Notes: generated by a model not told the origin, from the letters alone. Shown: positions 1 to 12,446, numbered from the stretch's first letter. The stretch is 64,000 bases of DNA from Glossina fuscipes (GCF_014805625.2 NW_023998415.1:5165575-5229574); one strand, 5' to 3'. Program-made: numbers and translations.

Positions 1-138
1 TTGGGGAGATTGAATGCATTTCTATCATGCATTTGTACGGTGATGAGGCACGGCAAACAAGTACAAGAACATGTTGCTGCCATTGCATTAATGCAGCAAT
101 ATCGTATGGTTTGGAAGCCTGGGCATATGATTGATTGA
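1..138 (+). CDS. Probable 3'-terminal exon of an upstream gene (5' end outside window)
   Basis: Read from base 1, the + strand is open for 45 codons to a TGA at 136-138. The peptide ends QYRMVWKPGHMID and has a balanced composition (Cys, Trp, His, Met, several charged residues), unlike the Lys/Asn/Phe/Ile-rich chance reading frames elsewhere in this AT-rich window. Codons are mixed, and AT-rich, oligo-A-containing sequence that fits a 3' UTR follows. I do not recognise the protein and assign no function. The exon's 5' border is uncertain: it may extend left of the window, or begin after an AG near base 8. A chance open frame is the main alternative. Confidence 0.4.
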   Translation: MGRLNAFLSCICTVMRHGKQVQEHVAAIALMQQYRMVWKPGHMID

Positions 139-3100
139 TATGATCTATCTAGATTTGGGTAAAGAATTCCATAAATACATAAGTTGCATCTCGAACTTGT
201 CCTCACTTTCGTAGAAAATATGATTTCTTTAATATAAATATAAAAAAAAAAAAAAAACAAGTCAAAACATTACAGTCGCGTAAGTATCCTACAGCACATT
301 GTCTAACACAATTCTTATTTCTGCCACAGAACACAAATATTATACCATGTTTTTATTTGAACTTACTATTATGGAATTGCAAATAAAGGCTCACTTTCCG
401 TACGAATGGTCGTAGGCAAGAGCTTCAAAAATAGTGCTACGTACTCAAAACTCGTCATTGTTAGTTTTTATATCAAACTACGATTATGAATGAATTTTCA
501 TTATAAAATTTAAAAAGATAAGCTTTTCGGCCTTAAAAAACAAAAATGTTCGTAAAAATCCTGATATAGGGTAGGATCCAAAAACAGGCGCCGGTGGTTC
601 AAATTTGGTAAAGTGAATTCTATTTATCTTAAATTACAATTTTGGGTTAAGTGTCATCATAACATATTGAAATTTAGACCTTTCTGCCCTACAAAGGATC
701 AATTTTGATGAAAGTCTATATATAGGGTACGATTCAAAATATTGGCCGAGGTGGTTCAAATTTAGTACGTCACTCCTATGATCTGATTTTCGTCATGAAG
801 CCTTGAAAATTAGACCTTTTTGTCATAAAAATTTCGGTTTTCGTTACATGACAGGGGGTTCAGAAAATTTTCCCAGCTCGTTCAAAGTTTGCATACCGAT
901 TTAGAATGCCGAAATACCATTACTTAGCCACTTTTGTCGGAAAGTTTTCAAATTTACAATTTTTTCTATAGAACGAGTTTTCAAAATAGGGCATTATATG
1001 GGGAGAGGTCGAAAAAGCGGACCGATCCAAGCCACTTTCACTAACAGTTGTCCTTGACTCAAAGCATGTCATCAGAATATCTCAAAAATTGTGACAAATA
1101 ACGCAAATTTACGTAAACAAACCATGGACAAACAAATGGACAGACAATCTTAATCGGTATAATAAAAGGAGTGTCTGTCTTAAGTGCTTCTGCATGTAAA
1201 TCTAATTCTTTTTTTCTAAGTAAAAAAAAAAAAAAAATTTAATTTAGTAACTGAGTTAATAAGAAAACAGTTTAGTGAAGTAAATTTTCAATAAGTCACG
1301 TATTTCTCTAGGTTCTAGGTTTCTTTCCATTAGCTTTACCATGTCTTTCATAAATTTCCTTTTACAATAACGTATCCCTTTTGCATTACTATTAACGTAA
1401 CTGTTGCTGTAAATAAAGCAAAGGTATCAACTTGGCATCACTTTTAAATACTCATAGCGGGTAATTATGTATGAAAAATTCGGCTTTCGCTTTTGTACTC
1501 AGCTATTTGGGAGAAGCGGCTGAATACAAAGGCAAAAGCTAAGTTTCAACTGCGTGATTACCCCCTACGGGGATTATCTTTATTTAAAAATAAAAAAAGA
1601 AGAAACTTCTGGTCACTTCCATTGTTTCATTTCATTATTCTCATTCTGCAAGAGAAAACGCCAAATTCTCGTTGCAACTTCTACATGCCCCCTGCAGCAT
1701 GTATATAATCCACGCAACGTTTCAAATGTACTTATAGAAGCAATACTTTTAAAACTGTAAGACGCTTTAAAAACAAATGCTTGAAAATAAAATCTTATAT
1801 TAATGGTATCGATAATGAAGGACCTTATCACTTATGATTGTTACGTTTTTTTTGAAATGAAAAATTAAAAAAGAATATTTTTCAAATGGCTTTCATCTTT
1901 TGTCTTTCGCTCGTCGACTTTGCACCACATCGCAGTTCAATTCCAAATCAATTTATGAACGTTACTTTCATATTTTTCAAAAGCAACTCGCAATCCTTAA
2001 CCCTTTGCTCCCCTATTTTCATCTACTATCACCTTAACGAATAACTTCAAATAACATAATGTCGACTCTAGTTCGACATAAAAGTTGATGCGACATGTAT
2101 AATATTGACATACGACAGTCAACATAAGAGTACAAAGGGTTAAATTCTGCAACTTTTATATGCAAATGCCTTCTGAAACTAATATATGCGCATAGGTCTG
2201 CAACTTTCTAAAAATTCATAAATACGTATTGAAAAAACAAAATAAAAGCAAAGAAGTTATATTAACAATGATAAAATTTAATATAAAGTCTGAAGTAGTT
2301 ACGAGACGAACACCGCTTATAAAGGGAATAAATTATGTAAAATCTCATAAAGAGAAACCGAAACAAAAAACTTAAACAGCAAGAAAGCCGTACGCATGCG
2401 ATACGAATTGTCAAAATAAAATTGATTGTGGTATTTATATGAAGCTGAACATATAGCGTGCTCTACGTTTTGCGTTCGGCAAACTTTTAAAGATTCGTGC
2501 GTGCGTCGTTTTTGACAGCCCAAATAGCGATGTCTTGATGAAAACAAATGATCAATATTTCAGGCTTCAAACTGGTGGTTTGCATTTTTATCATTTAAAG
2601 AAAAAATTTAATTAAAATAAGAATAAAATAATAAAAGTTGAATTATATATAAAAATAAAAAATAATGGATTAAAAAAAAAAAAAAAACAATGGAAGAATA
2701 GTTAATCAACGCTGAAGCGGGCATGTCCAGTATATGTAATTTAAAAGATTTACTTATGGTTGCTTTTTAACTTTTATACTTTTTAGTAAAAGAGGCCAAA
2801 GTGAGGTAGAGATCGCCAAAAACCCGCTTTACTAACAACTACAACAGTACAATCTTCGGCAGTACCGCCTAAGCTAACTATCAGCTACGCAATTATCCGC
2901 CTGGTTGATTGCGTTATCATCATTATCCTTGTATTCATTAATACCTTATGTTAGCCAGATACATGAATGGTATTAATGCCAGCCATCCTTTCCTCTGTGG
3001 TGCAATGTAGGGCGCGACAGAAATACCATGAATATTGGCAATTAATCATCTTTTACGCGTCTATTAGGAGAGCGAAAAATTTCTGTAAAAAATTTGTTTA

Positions 3101-4170
3101 TTAGCACAAAAACATTTTTAATTCATTTCATTCATTCATGAGATATGTTTAACCAACGATGTATCTACGCAGGCGCGTATGAATTATTTAGCCTTCGCTT
3201 TCGTATTCTATTCCTTGACAAAAACAGTTCAACCCAAGGTAAAAGGTAACTCTCAGCTACATCATCGCCCTCTGCACTGTGTTTGACACTTAGCGTAAAT
3301 GTTTTGTTCTGTTTAGCACTTTATAAGTTTGCTTTCGCCTAAACTTTTTTTTATCAAAAACTCTTTGAAATGACTAAATATAAATAATAAATAGATTGCT
3401 CCCAGATAACAAAAATTAAAAAAGAAATGTTTCTAGAGTTCACTTCAGAATTTATTTCGTATTTACACATTTTAATTTTTTATGTGTATTATAAAAAAAT
3501 AAATTATACCTTGAAAAACCAAACTAACTTCCGTAAAAAATACACTACATCTTTACTCTTCGAGGAATTCCACTCATACACACATGTAATCGACAAACTA
3601 GTCAAATTATGAAAAGTTTCGGACAAAGCGATAATGCAAGTGAATGAGAAACATCCAAAAAGAAATTCATTAAAAAAATTCATAGAGTATTGAAAATCGT
3701 ATGGAAACGAAACAATTCATGTAAGAAAAGGATTATTGTTTTTTACACTCGTGTTAAATCAAATTTCATGTAAAAAGAGACTACGGTGTATACATTTTTC
3801 GATACACATTTGTGAAAAGTTTCAGACGAAGCGATAATGCATATTTGTGAGGGAAGTAAGAAACACCAAAAAAAAAAAAAACAAATTCATAGAATATTGA
3901 AAATCGTATGAAAACAAAACAATTCATGCAAGAAAAGGATTATTTTTTTTTTCTTTTATACTCGTGTAAAAGGAGAATTTGGTGTACATATATTTTTCTG
4001 CACACATTTACAAACATCGTCAACGGCGACAGCAAACAGCTGTTGCTTGATTTGTTTATTTACAAAACATTTCTATTTACAAATTTTAATTATTGACGAT
4101 CTTTCCTTGCTGCACACCCACTACTTATATTCAAATATAAAAAGAAAAAAACCAAAATTCTTTGTTCCAC
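139..4170. other. Intergenic region upstream of pallidin
   Basis: No coding exon is supported here. The stretch holds a degraded Rep-A copy (about 545-1200, listed separately), short A tracts (241-257, 1220-1236, 2672-2687) and two related segments near 3605-3720 and 3815-3930. Those two share the motif GTTTC(G/A)GAC(A/G)AAGCGATAATGCA and repeat each other for roughly 100 bases, which suggests a small local duplication. Open frames of 60-76 codons here are AT-biased and look like chance. Confidence 0.6.
545..1200 (-). repeat. Rep-A interspersed repeat, degraded copy
   Basis: This copy shares the Rep-A core with the copy at 8298-9175: 'gtcgaaaaa...gatccaa', 'tttttgtcg...aaattttc', then a GGACAGAC tract and 'taatcggtataataaaagg'. 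In the opposite orientation the same blocks occur in the 50865-51945 copy. It has no reading frame. It appears to be an old, diverged, non-autonomous element. Confidence 0.6.
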
Positions 4171-4182
4171 AATATCAGTAAA
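4128..4182 (+). promoter_or_regulatory. Candidate pallidin core promoter
   Basis: A TATAAAAAG motif lies at 4136-4144 and an arthropod-type initiator TCAGT at 4175-4179, 50 bases before the pallidin ATG. The TATA-to-initiator spacing (about 41) is longer than the usual 25-31, so the TATA match may be chance and the initiator is the stronger of the two. This is inference from motifs only. Confidence 0.25.
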
Positions 4183-4228
4183 GTCGACCAGTTTTATAAA
4201 TTATTTATTTCGAAATTAACTCAGTATT

Positions 4229-6668
4229 ATGGAACAAGATGATAATATTCTAGCAAAAAAATCTGTGCAAAGCTTATCAAACGAGCCCGAGAGCAGTAAT
4301 GCGAACAATGCGAACAATGCAAAAGGCGAATTTGCAACAGCAAGTAGTTCGTCAGCATCCTTGCTACTTTCTCAAGGCATGTTGCAGATGTATGAACCGC
4401 CTTTAGCGAAGGCCAAGGGGCAACTTAAAGAACTCATGTAAGTAGCCTTGAATTTACCTCGGTCCTATTGGTTTTGAGGCTTACCTACAGTTATTGTATT
4501 TGCAGTGGTAAACAAAACAAGATATATATTGATTTATCAGCTGAAAAATTCAAACTAGATAATGCCGAAGTAATCAAATTGCAAGAGATGGTAAGCTTAC
4601 GAATCTTTACGAAATAAATTTATTAATCTCTTTTTCATCACCATACAAAAGAGCAATCATAACGTAATATCATCGTATCGATTTATATGCGGACAGGACT
4701 TAATAATTGTTTTTAAAATTTTCTATGATTACAGCCCCAAAAAAATCGCTTGAAAACATTTAATGTTCATATATCTAACTGACATCAACAGGTAGTTTTG
4801 AGGGAAAAGACAATACTCACCAGACTTACTTTTCGAACCCGATGACACATTCAAGACTTTGCGCGTAAACTCTGTTGCAATAGTAAGGACGAGGTATAAA
4901 GAAAAGCAAACGAAGTGTATGTCGGGTCACAATTTAAATGTAACGGTCGTAATAAAAACTATGGACTCGCTTCGGGACAATCTTAAAAGGATCGGATTTT
5001 TGTCTCCGACCTTTTTTATATATTGTTTGAATCGTTTAGGCCGTAATAACGTAATCAGCAAATAGAAATTCTGCGAATTTATTCTTGGACGAAATCCTCA
5101 AAGTAGTCTGAAAGTGGATAACGTTGTAGTTGTATGAGTGGAAAAACTTACTACTCATTATATTAGATTATATGGCACAACGCGGACCGATAATGCATCT
5201 TGGAATTATCCAAGATTCATCTTGCCAATCATCTTAATAAATTTCGATTTTTCTTTTTCATAATATGGTTTAATTTCCAATTTGATGCGTCGGATAGATG
5301 GACAATGTAAAAATCTATCGTGAGAAATTATTAAAAATCAAAAAACAAATGCAGAACATATACCAACGTACCAAAGTGTTAAAGGTATGCACATTCAAAA
5401 AACATCTAACAGATCTATGCTCGCTTTAAATCATCGGGTATGCACCTATTTTGTTTCTCTTTGAAAATGTCTTCTTAACAAGTAAAGGTTATATTGATGT
5501 GAGAGTAAGCAACAATTTGGATAAGAATTTTTATATGATTTTTGCTAAATATTCCTAACAAAGTTAAGACGAAGAATATCTGCTAAAAATATTTTGTATA
5601 TATTAATTTTGAAACTAAGTATATTCAGAACGATATATAGATATATATATATATTGTGTGTTCTTTTTCTTTTCAATGTTTAATTGCAGATACATGAAAA
5701 TATTTACTTAATAATATTTACTTAATTTTTGCAATTAACTAATCGAAAGTATCGTTGCGTCCGTGATACCGACATTGACAACCTGAACAAAGGAGTCCAC
5801 GAAATCCGAAAGGGTCAAAGTGTATTGTCATTCCTAAAAAGAAGGAACCACGTAGCCCATTGTCTAATCTAAAAGATTGTAAATCGACTCACATCATAAG
5901 TTCTCTGTAGGCTGTTGGGGGATAATTTATTTGGCAGCCAAGGGCAGAACATTGCACGCATAAGTGCTGCAGTAACTTGCCAGTAAAGTGTCACTGAAGC
6001 ATTGTACATTTTGCGATTAAGATTCAGTTTTCATTTCAATGTTCTCCCATTGCCCAAAGTGTGTACTTCTGTTAAGGAGATATTGCCTTAGAGCTACATA
6101 GGCTAACTTGGCTGTGAAACTGTGTATGTATTCGTTCATTGGTGGTATCATGTCCTGCTGCTATTAACAAACTGTGAAATCTGCCCATATGGACGATTAA
6201 AAACCAGAAAAAAAAAAAAACGATTGAACATACGATAGTGGGACGCGGGACTCCATGCCAATAGCGTGTGTCCTTCGATCAAAGCATGTTGATGTACAAA
6301 ATTTCTCCATCTGTAGATTGAGCGCAAGAAAACAAGTCAGATGGACAGAGGGACAGACAAGCTTAGATCGTTTCAAAAGTGCTTTCGCTGTTGCATAGAT
6401 ACATATTAACTTAATATATTCTTGTACCAGAACGAGAACTGAAAGGCCTTAAGTTTTTTTTCGACAACCTCAGTAGAGGACGTATCGTTCCAAAATAAGG
6501 TGCTATGAATACCCATGATTCGTTTCAAGGCGAGCATAGGTAGTTTTATTAGTTTTCTTTATTTTATTGCAGAAAAGAGCCATAAACATTCAAACGGGCA
6601 AACAAAAAGAATTGCAACGTAAATTACAAAGGCAGCAACACGAAGAATCATTAATTGCTAAAAAATAA
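4229..6668 (+). CDS. Pldn: Pallidin, BLOC-1 complex subunit 6
   Basis: Four coding exons join in frame: 4229-4437, 4506-4590, 5298-5384 and 6573-6668 (477 nt, 158 aa). Donors are GTAAGT, GTAAGC and GTATGC. Acceptors are TTGCAG, GGATAG (the weakest) and TTGCAG. The N-terminus is Ser/Asn/Ala-rich. From residue 60 the protein is a helical coiled coil running through PLAKAKGQLKELIGKQNK and then KLLKIKKQMQNIYQRTKVLKKRA, which matches the human pallidin segment with LVNIRKEM and TSKLKKRALKLQ. It ends Lys/Gln-rich at TAA 6666-6668. Pallidin is a cytosolic coiled-coil subunit of BLOC-1, which acts with BLOC-1 partners and syntaxin in endosome-to-lysosome-related-organelle traffic (eye pigment granules and synaptic function in flies). 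The length fits the family (about 160-170 aa). The third-exon acceptor is the least certain point. The third intron carries repeat debris. Confidence 0.85.
5385..6572 (+). other. Pallidin intron 3 with repeat debris
   Basis: This 1.2 kb intron begins GTATGC and ends TTGCAG. Bases about 5730-6222 are less AT-rich than the flanks and end in an A tract at 6210-6222, as expected for a retroposed fragment of unknown family. Bases about 6240-6420 match the GGACAGAC end of Rep-A in the same orientation as the 8298-9175 copy. No exon was recognised. Confidence 0.45.
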
Positions 6669-6788
6669 CATAAAACGAAAAAGCATACTTTCTCAGTAAT
6701 TACTAAAAGAAAAAGTACTTTTTTTGTGTTCTATTTTTTTTTTTTTTCAATGTTTAATCATTATATACATTATTTTGTATTACTAGAA

Positions 6789-6794
6789 AATAAA
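6789..6794 (+). terminator. Pldn: Candidate pallidin polyadenylation signal
   Basis: The first AATAAA hexamer downstream of the pallidin stop lies 121 bases after it, with a second AATAAT variant next to it. AATAAA is common in such AT-rich DNA, so this is plausible rather than shown. Confidence 0.35.
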
Positions 6795-8297
6795 TAATAA
6801 ATGTATAGTAAAAGTATTCGGTATAAGTTTTTTGGTTTCCATTAAAAGCAACAAAAATGAATAAATTCGATTTAGGCCGAATAGCTTGATATCCACACTT
6901 AATAAATAGTTTGTGAAGACAAAGTATGTAACTGCGCAACATCTTTCACTTTGCGATATGCAATCATAATATATGATTAAATTCAAAAGCCTGAAAGGAC
7001 TTTGCAGCCAATGAATTAAGTTATGCATATCAACATTTCAATATATATATATTTTTTTTCTTCCGAGTAAACTTTTGAAAAATGCCCAAATTTATATATG
7101 TCTCTTAGATCTGAATATATATAGATATATATATATTTATTTATTATGAGCACACATTAGGATTATGTATGTGTATGCATGGCTGTAAAGAGATGATTGA
7201 AGAAACCCTCAAGAGCGTTGTTCTTGATAGATAGCAAATATCCAATAAAAAAAGCATTTTAAACTTTTCTTAATCACTGCTTATCGTTCAATATTCTCTC
7301 ATTAAAATTTTGATGAAAACTTTAATAATACAGAGCCGGTTTTCCATATCCAATAAATGCTGTTGAACATATAACAAAGGTAAAGAAAATCTTGAAGACG
7401 AATTTTTTTCTTCGCTTGGCGAGATAAAAATAAACTCAAACGTTATATAAACGGCATGCATTAAAGCAAAAGATGTTTTTTTTTTTTTTTTTGTATGTAA
7501 TAAGACAAATATACACATGCACATATATAAGGTTAAGGAGTTACTTTAAAAGTGTGGACATTTTATTTCTATTTAATTACGTTTTACACATTCTTTAACA
7601 TGCTTACAAAACAAAGTCACATTTTTCAAAATTAAAAAGTTTCATTAAAAAACTATCTTACATAATAGTGAATAAACAAACAAAAAAAAAAAAAAAAAAA
7701 AAAGAAACAGAAAAGCCAAAGATATAATGAAATAACTACATCACATATTACATATATTATATGTAAACAAAAAGGTTCGTCTCTACGTTCTAATAAAGTC
7801 CTGCTCGTTAAGCATATGCATGGCATCTGTAGGCGCTAAATATTTAACAATGCCTAGAATTAGTTGAAAAAAAAAAAAAAGAAACAGTTAGTAACACACA
7901 CTGGCGTAAATATCAATGCGCGCATATAATGATTTTGACATAATATAATATTAATATATTAATTTGTAATATGTTCCTAATTAAAGTCGTTCGATGATCA
8001 CTTTCTTATTGGAATTATCAAAGAGAGAAAAATTAAATTTATTCATATATGTCCTTTATTCAATTTAACAAATCATCAATCATTGAAAAATAAAATTTAA
8101 CAAAAAATTCGATAAGATCGATATCTTACATTTTATGTGAAATAACTGGCAATATGGGCATAACACGATATCGATATCGCTTAACACTGTTAATTCGTAA
8201 CGTGTTATACGAAACTATTTTACTTTTTTGTTTTAAACTAAAACATTCTATAAAACGACATAACTTAAACTTAGATATAATATAAATCAAAACAAAT

Positions 8298-9175
8298 AAG
8301 AATGCTATAGTCGGACAAAGCCGGCCACTATTAATTACCCTAAACCATGTCGTTTAATAGTACATTAAAAATTACACGTTATTTTCTTGTAAATGTATAA
8401 ATTTCATGAAAGCTGTCATAACGAAGGGTACTCAAGCGTCAAGATGGTCTCTATCCCATAGCAAATTTAATTTACTTGTACTTGGTTTTATTACTTTGCA
8501 CTTGCTTGCAATAAAAGTGCTTGCTTGCATGATGCAGTCGAGAAAATAGGTCTACGGATAGTGATCCAAATTTTATATTTGGATTTTATGGGATTTGGAT
8601 TTTACTTATAGATAGGTGATCCAAATTTTCATCACAAAATATTAATAATTCGACTGTTTTGACATATAAAGGCTTTTTCTCATTATGGCTTGAAATCGAA
8701 AGAAGTAAACCTACATGGTACAAATCCGGTGAGGTTAATTTTTATATCAAATTTTCATCAAGAAGTATTGAAAGTTAGTCATATTTTAACATATAATGAT
8801 TTAATTCCAGTAGGAACGCTTATATGGCAAGGGGCTTAAGAAATTGACCCATCCGATCTAAATTTACCACACGAATTTAGAATGCCGACATGCGATTATT
8901 AAGCGATTTTTGTCGCGAAATTCGAAAAATTACAAATAACTTTTCTTATAACGATTATGGAGAGTGGTCGAAAAAATGATCCAAACCGAACCATTTTCGA
9001 TAGCGTTTGCCAAAATTTTTTAAAAATCGCGATCTATAGGTTGAATACAAATAAGCATGGGCAGACATGCCTAGATCGGTGTGATAAAAGGTGCAACTGT
9101 CTTAACTCCTTCTGGGTGTCGCGTACGTCCGCACCAAACTAATATGCCCTGTATCATAACTAGTGTAGGGTATAA
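8298..9175 (-). repeat. Rep-A interspersed repeat, near-complete copy
   Basis: The left end reads GCTATAGTCGGACAAAGCCG then a GCCACTATTAATTACCCT block. The right end reads GTGTAGGGTATAAAAA. These match, in reverse, the ends of the 50865-51945 and 32062-33855 copies. The two ends carry the short inverted motif TACCCTAAAC / TGTAGGGTA. The interior has 'ggtgatccaaattttcat' blocks and a GGGCAGACATGCCTAGATCG block. There is no usable open frame, so the element is presumably non-autonomous. Confidence 0.65.
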
Positions 9176-9363
9176 AAATGTGTACCATGCGTGTAGTCGC
9201 GTTTTATCCAAACCATGTTATAAGATAAATACCTTAAAATAATATGAATCAAGGCAATGTGTAACGTGTTACATCGAAACCATGTCAACCGGGTTATAAA
9301 ATTTTGTAGGGAACATTTTTTTTGTTATGAAATTTTTTTTTCCAAAGATACATCATATACAAG

Positions 9364-9364
<1 letters not shown>

Positions 9365-9400
<36 letters not shown>
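9365..9400. repeat. (TA)n microsatellite
   Basis: Perfect TA dinucleotide run of about 18 units just upstream of a Rep-B copy. Confidence 0.9.
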
Positions 9401-9407
<7 letters not shown>

Positions 9408-9465
9408 AAAGAACATGAAATTTAGCATTATGATGAAATAAAAAAAAATTGAAAAATATGTTTAA

Positions 9466-10110
9466 ACAAGTAAGAAAGTTATATTCGGCAGGTGCCGAAT
9501 CCCGCATACCAGCCACTATATTTTTCGCATTCTATTCTCCAATTTCTTTTACTTGGTACCCATATCGCTGGTATTATTAGGAAAAAATTAAGCGCGGTGC
9601 CTACCGTTTTCATTTTAGAATAAACCGATTTTTAGTCAGTTAATATATCTTCGTTTAAGGCGTGTAGGAGTAATACAAAATACTTTTAAATATTCTGTTG
9701 TTTTTGCCTTATGATAAATAAACATAAAAATTCAAAAAAGTAAAAAAAAAAAAAACACAAGTTAATCACTTGTAATTTTGTGTGGGCATGGCCGATTTCC
9801 TCCATTTTCACATGTAAGAAGTAAATTGCTTCGTAAAATAACTAACTTTCTTCATTTCCGAGTAACAAGCAAAAATAAAAAAATTAGAAAAAAAGGAGTT
9901 GCGTTTAGTTTACGCTCAATATCAACCTTCGCGGAAAAGTTTCCAATGTTTTTCCCAAATTTGAAGTCGATATCTTAATTTTTGCGATCTCGAGAGTACC
10001 AACAACACACCCCACACAGACGGAGAGACATGGTTAAATCAACTCAGAATTTAACGCTGATCAAGAATATATATGCTGTGTTAAGCGAGCAACGCCTGTA
10101 CCATTTAACC
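9466..10110 (+). repeat. Rep-B interspersed repeat, diverged copy
   Basis: It opens with the hairpin palindrome TTCGGCAGGTGCCGAA (about 9484-9499) after 'gtaagaaagttata'. It then has the internal landmarks 'tttgaagtcgatatctt', 'cagacggagagacatgg', 'tcagaatttaacgctgatca' and 'agaatatatatgctgtg', in the same order as the copy that follows at 10235. It is more diverged than its neighbour and has no convincing coding capacity. Confidence 0.6.
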
Positions 10111-10234
10111 CGCAGTAGGCAGTCGCGAATAATATATATATATATATTTATGGGATGAGTATTGATGCTTCATTTAACGATGAGTGTAATTTTTTGTTTA
10201 GAAATGTTGGAAGAGTAGTAGGAAACATAATTAT

Positions 10235-11035
10235 CACAAGCAAATCAAATTCAATTCGGTCGGGACCGAATCTTTTGTACTCATCAGCGTTACTTTAAAA
10301 AAGACAAAGGAAGTAAAAGTACATAATTTTCAAACTCTCTAGTATAGGCATGTGAGCGTGATAAGCGTGTCCTTTGAAATGTTTAAATCAATTCCAAATT
10401 TTTTGACAAATTTGTGGCCGATATCTTCACTTTCGCTAACGGAAGAATATTTACAAAAGACACTACACAGTTGTGCAGACGCATAGATGGACAGACGAAA
10501 GAGACGGGCCTATTTAGATGCATTCCAAATTTAAAACTGGCCAAGAATTTATATACTTTATGGAGGTTTTGAAACTAGTTTCTGCGCTTTATAAAGTTAT
10601 TGAAAAAGCAATTAAACTGTGGGACACTATAATATGGGTAGGGTATTTGTACAGTTGCGACAGCATCACGCATAGAATATACCGTCGAATTTTTATAAAT
10701 TTATCTGCTATGCTTTATGAGTAATTTTCTATTCCTTTTGAAAGACAGAGGTGTTACAAGTTTACGTGGTGCTGCGGGCGTGCTCTTCGACCGATTCGAC
10801 CCATTTTCAATAGCAACCCGCTTGCAAGAACTTCCAATGCTCCTGCCCAATTTGAAGTCGATATTCATTTTCATTTTTGTGATCTGGCGAAATTTTACAA
10901 CAGACATTCGGACAGACGGACATGCTTAAATTAAATTCAGAATTTGCTCCTGATCAAGAATGTATATACTTTGTGGAATATCTGATGCTTCCTTGTGGGC
11001 GTTGCAAACGTTTTGACAAAATGAATATACAATCC
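10235..11035 (+). repeat. Rep-B interspersed repeat, complete copy
   Basis: It starts with the palindrome ATTCGGTCGGGACCGAAT (about 10254-10271), followed by 'cttttgtactcatcagcgtt'. Two internal tracts each carry a CAGACGGACA-type segment and an 'agaatttatatactttatgg' segment (10480-10570 and 10900-10975), giving a two-part structure. It ends near 'gatgcttccttgtgggcgtt'. By eye it is closely similar, in reverse, to the copy at 15100-15870. A 70-codon open frame (10717-10929) recurs in other copies; see rejected items. Confidence 0.7.
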
Positions 11036-11679
11036 TATATATCATCCTTCGATGATGGGAATAACAAGCGCCGGCCGTTTAACTGATGGACTTGTCAGTA
11101 AAAGTATTGAGACTATTTTTATAGAAAATATTCTTCTCCTTTGACAAATATTTGCACCTTATTTTCGATGAAATATCGTAATTAGATCGCTAACGAATCG
11201 AATCGAATGAAGTAGATCTTTTATTTTTCTCTAATCGGATCGCACCCATTTGATCTATCAAATTTACCTAAATATATGCTTTTTTCCTTTTTTTGTCCAA
11301 TTCTTTGTCACTTGTAAGATTCTGCTTAATTCGTCCGTTTGAACATATGGAACAGAGAGTAGGCAATTAAATTCTGAGATGTGTGGAGAGAAGGCCTTTG
11401 CGGCACTTTTTCCCTTTCTAAAACGAAGGTAACACAATCCAGAGTTTCCTTTCTGGTAAATAAATACGGACAGAATTATTAACACATTTTAGATTAACGG
11501 TTATTGTATTTTCCTATAATGAGGATGCAATTAACAACATGTTAACGTAATGTGTATGGGATGGGTGGGGAGAGGAAATTTGATATCATATCAGGTGTTT
11601 GCAGAAATTTTGATCACTTTTTCACTTGAAAAAGGCATTTATTATGGAGCATTATATACTAATCTACTAGTGTACATCA

Positions 11680-12240
11680 TTTTCTACAACATTTTCTACA
11701 ATATTTTTGGCAACATGGCCATGAACTTCTATTGGTTTGGCAGGCGATCCACCCGCCGATGCATTTTCACACTTATTCAATTTTGCGGACCCGCGCGCCA
11801 GCCAAGCCTTGCTGGACGGATTTGAGCAAGTGGTAATCAGGAGCCGCCATGTCTGGCAAGTACGCTAGATGTGGCAAAACTTCCCATTCGATCTGCAACG
11901 GTGTACACCGGAGGACAACTCTTCCAACATGTGGTCAAAAAATGGCATTGACAATGATCAACCGCGATATGATGGACGGGAACGTCACCATAAGCTTCTG
12001 AACGTCTTTGGTGGGCTTCGACAACAGTTTTCTTCAAATAAACAATGAAACTAATGACTTTGGAAAAAAAAGGATTTTGAGCGTTCCAAGTTTAGCATCA
12101 GCGTACGCTAAATAAATCAATAATATTAAATGGAAGACTGTTATTTTATGTAGAGGAAGGTCAACATCATTGAATTCAACCGTTATGTGTGCAAGCATTT
12201 CTAATTTCTTTATCATTTTCGCTGATCGAAATTTTTGCAA
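11680..12240 (-). repeat. Rep-D repeat, short copy
   Basis: Shares ordered blocks with 24055-25085: 'acatggc', 'cgccagccaagcc', 'ggtggtaatcagga', 'atgtctgg', 'acttcccatccg/cttcccattcg' and 'gttattttatgtaga', then 'ttcaaccgtta'. Here the interior of the longer copy (about 24300-24860) is missing. Orientation is arbitrary. It probably represents an internally deleted transposon family whose identity I do not recognise. It lies directly downstream of the MFSD6-like gene. Confidence 0.5.
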
Positions 12241-12298
12241 ACACCTAATAAGTTCGGGTGAAATTGTTAATGTGACACGGGTTTAAAATTTTGTATTT

Positions 12299-12304
12299 AT
12301 TTAT
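12299..12304 (-). terminator. Candidate polyadenylation signal of the MFSD6-like gene
   Basis: AATAAA on the - strand within an AATAAATAAATAC tract, about 145 bases downstream of the stop codon. Position and spacing are reasonable, but the motif is frequent here. Confidence 0.35.
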
Positions 12305-12446
12305 TAAAAAATTTTCTTAAATACAGTAAATAAAGTAAAATTTTGAAGTAATTACGTTCTGAAGTCAAAAATAAAAAAAATTAAAACAAAAAAAACAAAA
12401 AAAATGCATTACTTTTAAATTTAAATATTTGCACAATTTGAAAATT

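Larger units (their letters stand above)
6800..9465. other. Intergenic region 3' of pallidin
   Basis: No gene was recognised. The region has several A/T homopolymers (7476-7491, 7682-7703), a full Rep-A copy (8298-9175), a perfect 14-bp palindrome CGATATCGATATCG at 8166-8179 that includes a TATCGATA (DREF-type) site, and a (TA)n run at 9365-9400. The open frame near 7288-7524 on the - strand is interrupted by Lys homopolymer codons and looks spurious. Confidence 0.55.

Noticed and set aside
10717..10929. Recurring ~70-codon open frame containing LRGAAGVLFDRFDPFSIAT in Rep-B copies (also at 15106-15324 and 45919-46218)
   Set aside because: It recurs only because the repeat itself recurs. The copies differ by missense changes and length, there is no conserved start context, and the opposite strand is open as well. 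It is a shared nucleotide block rather than a shown protein.
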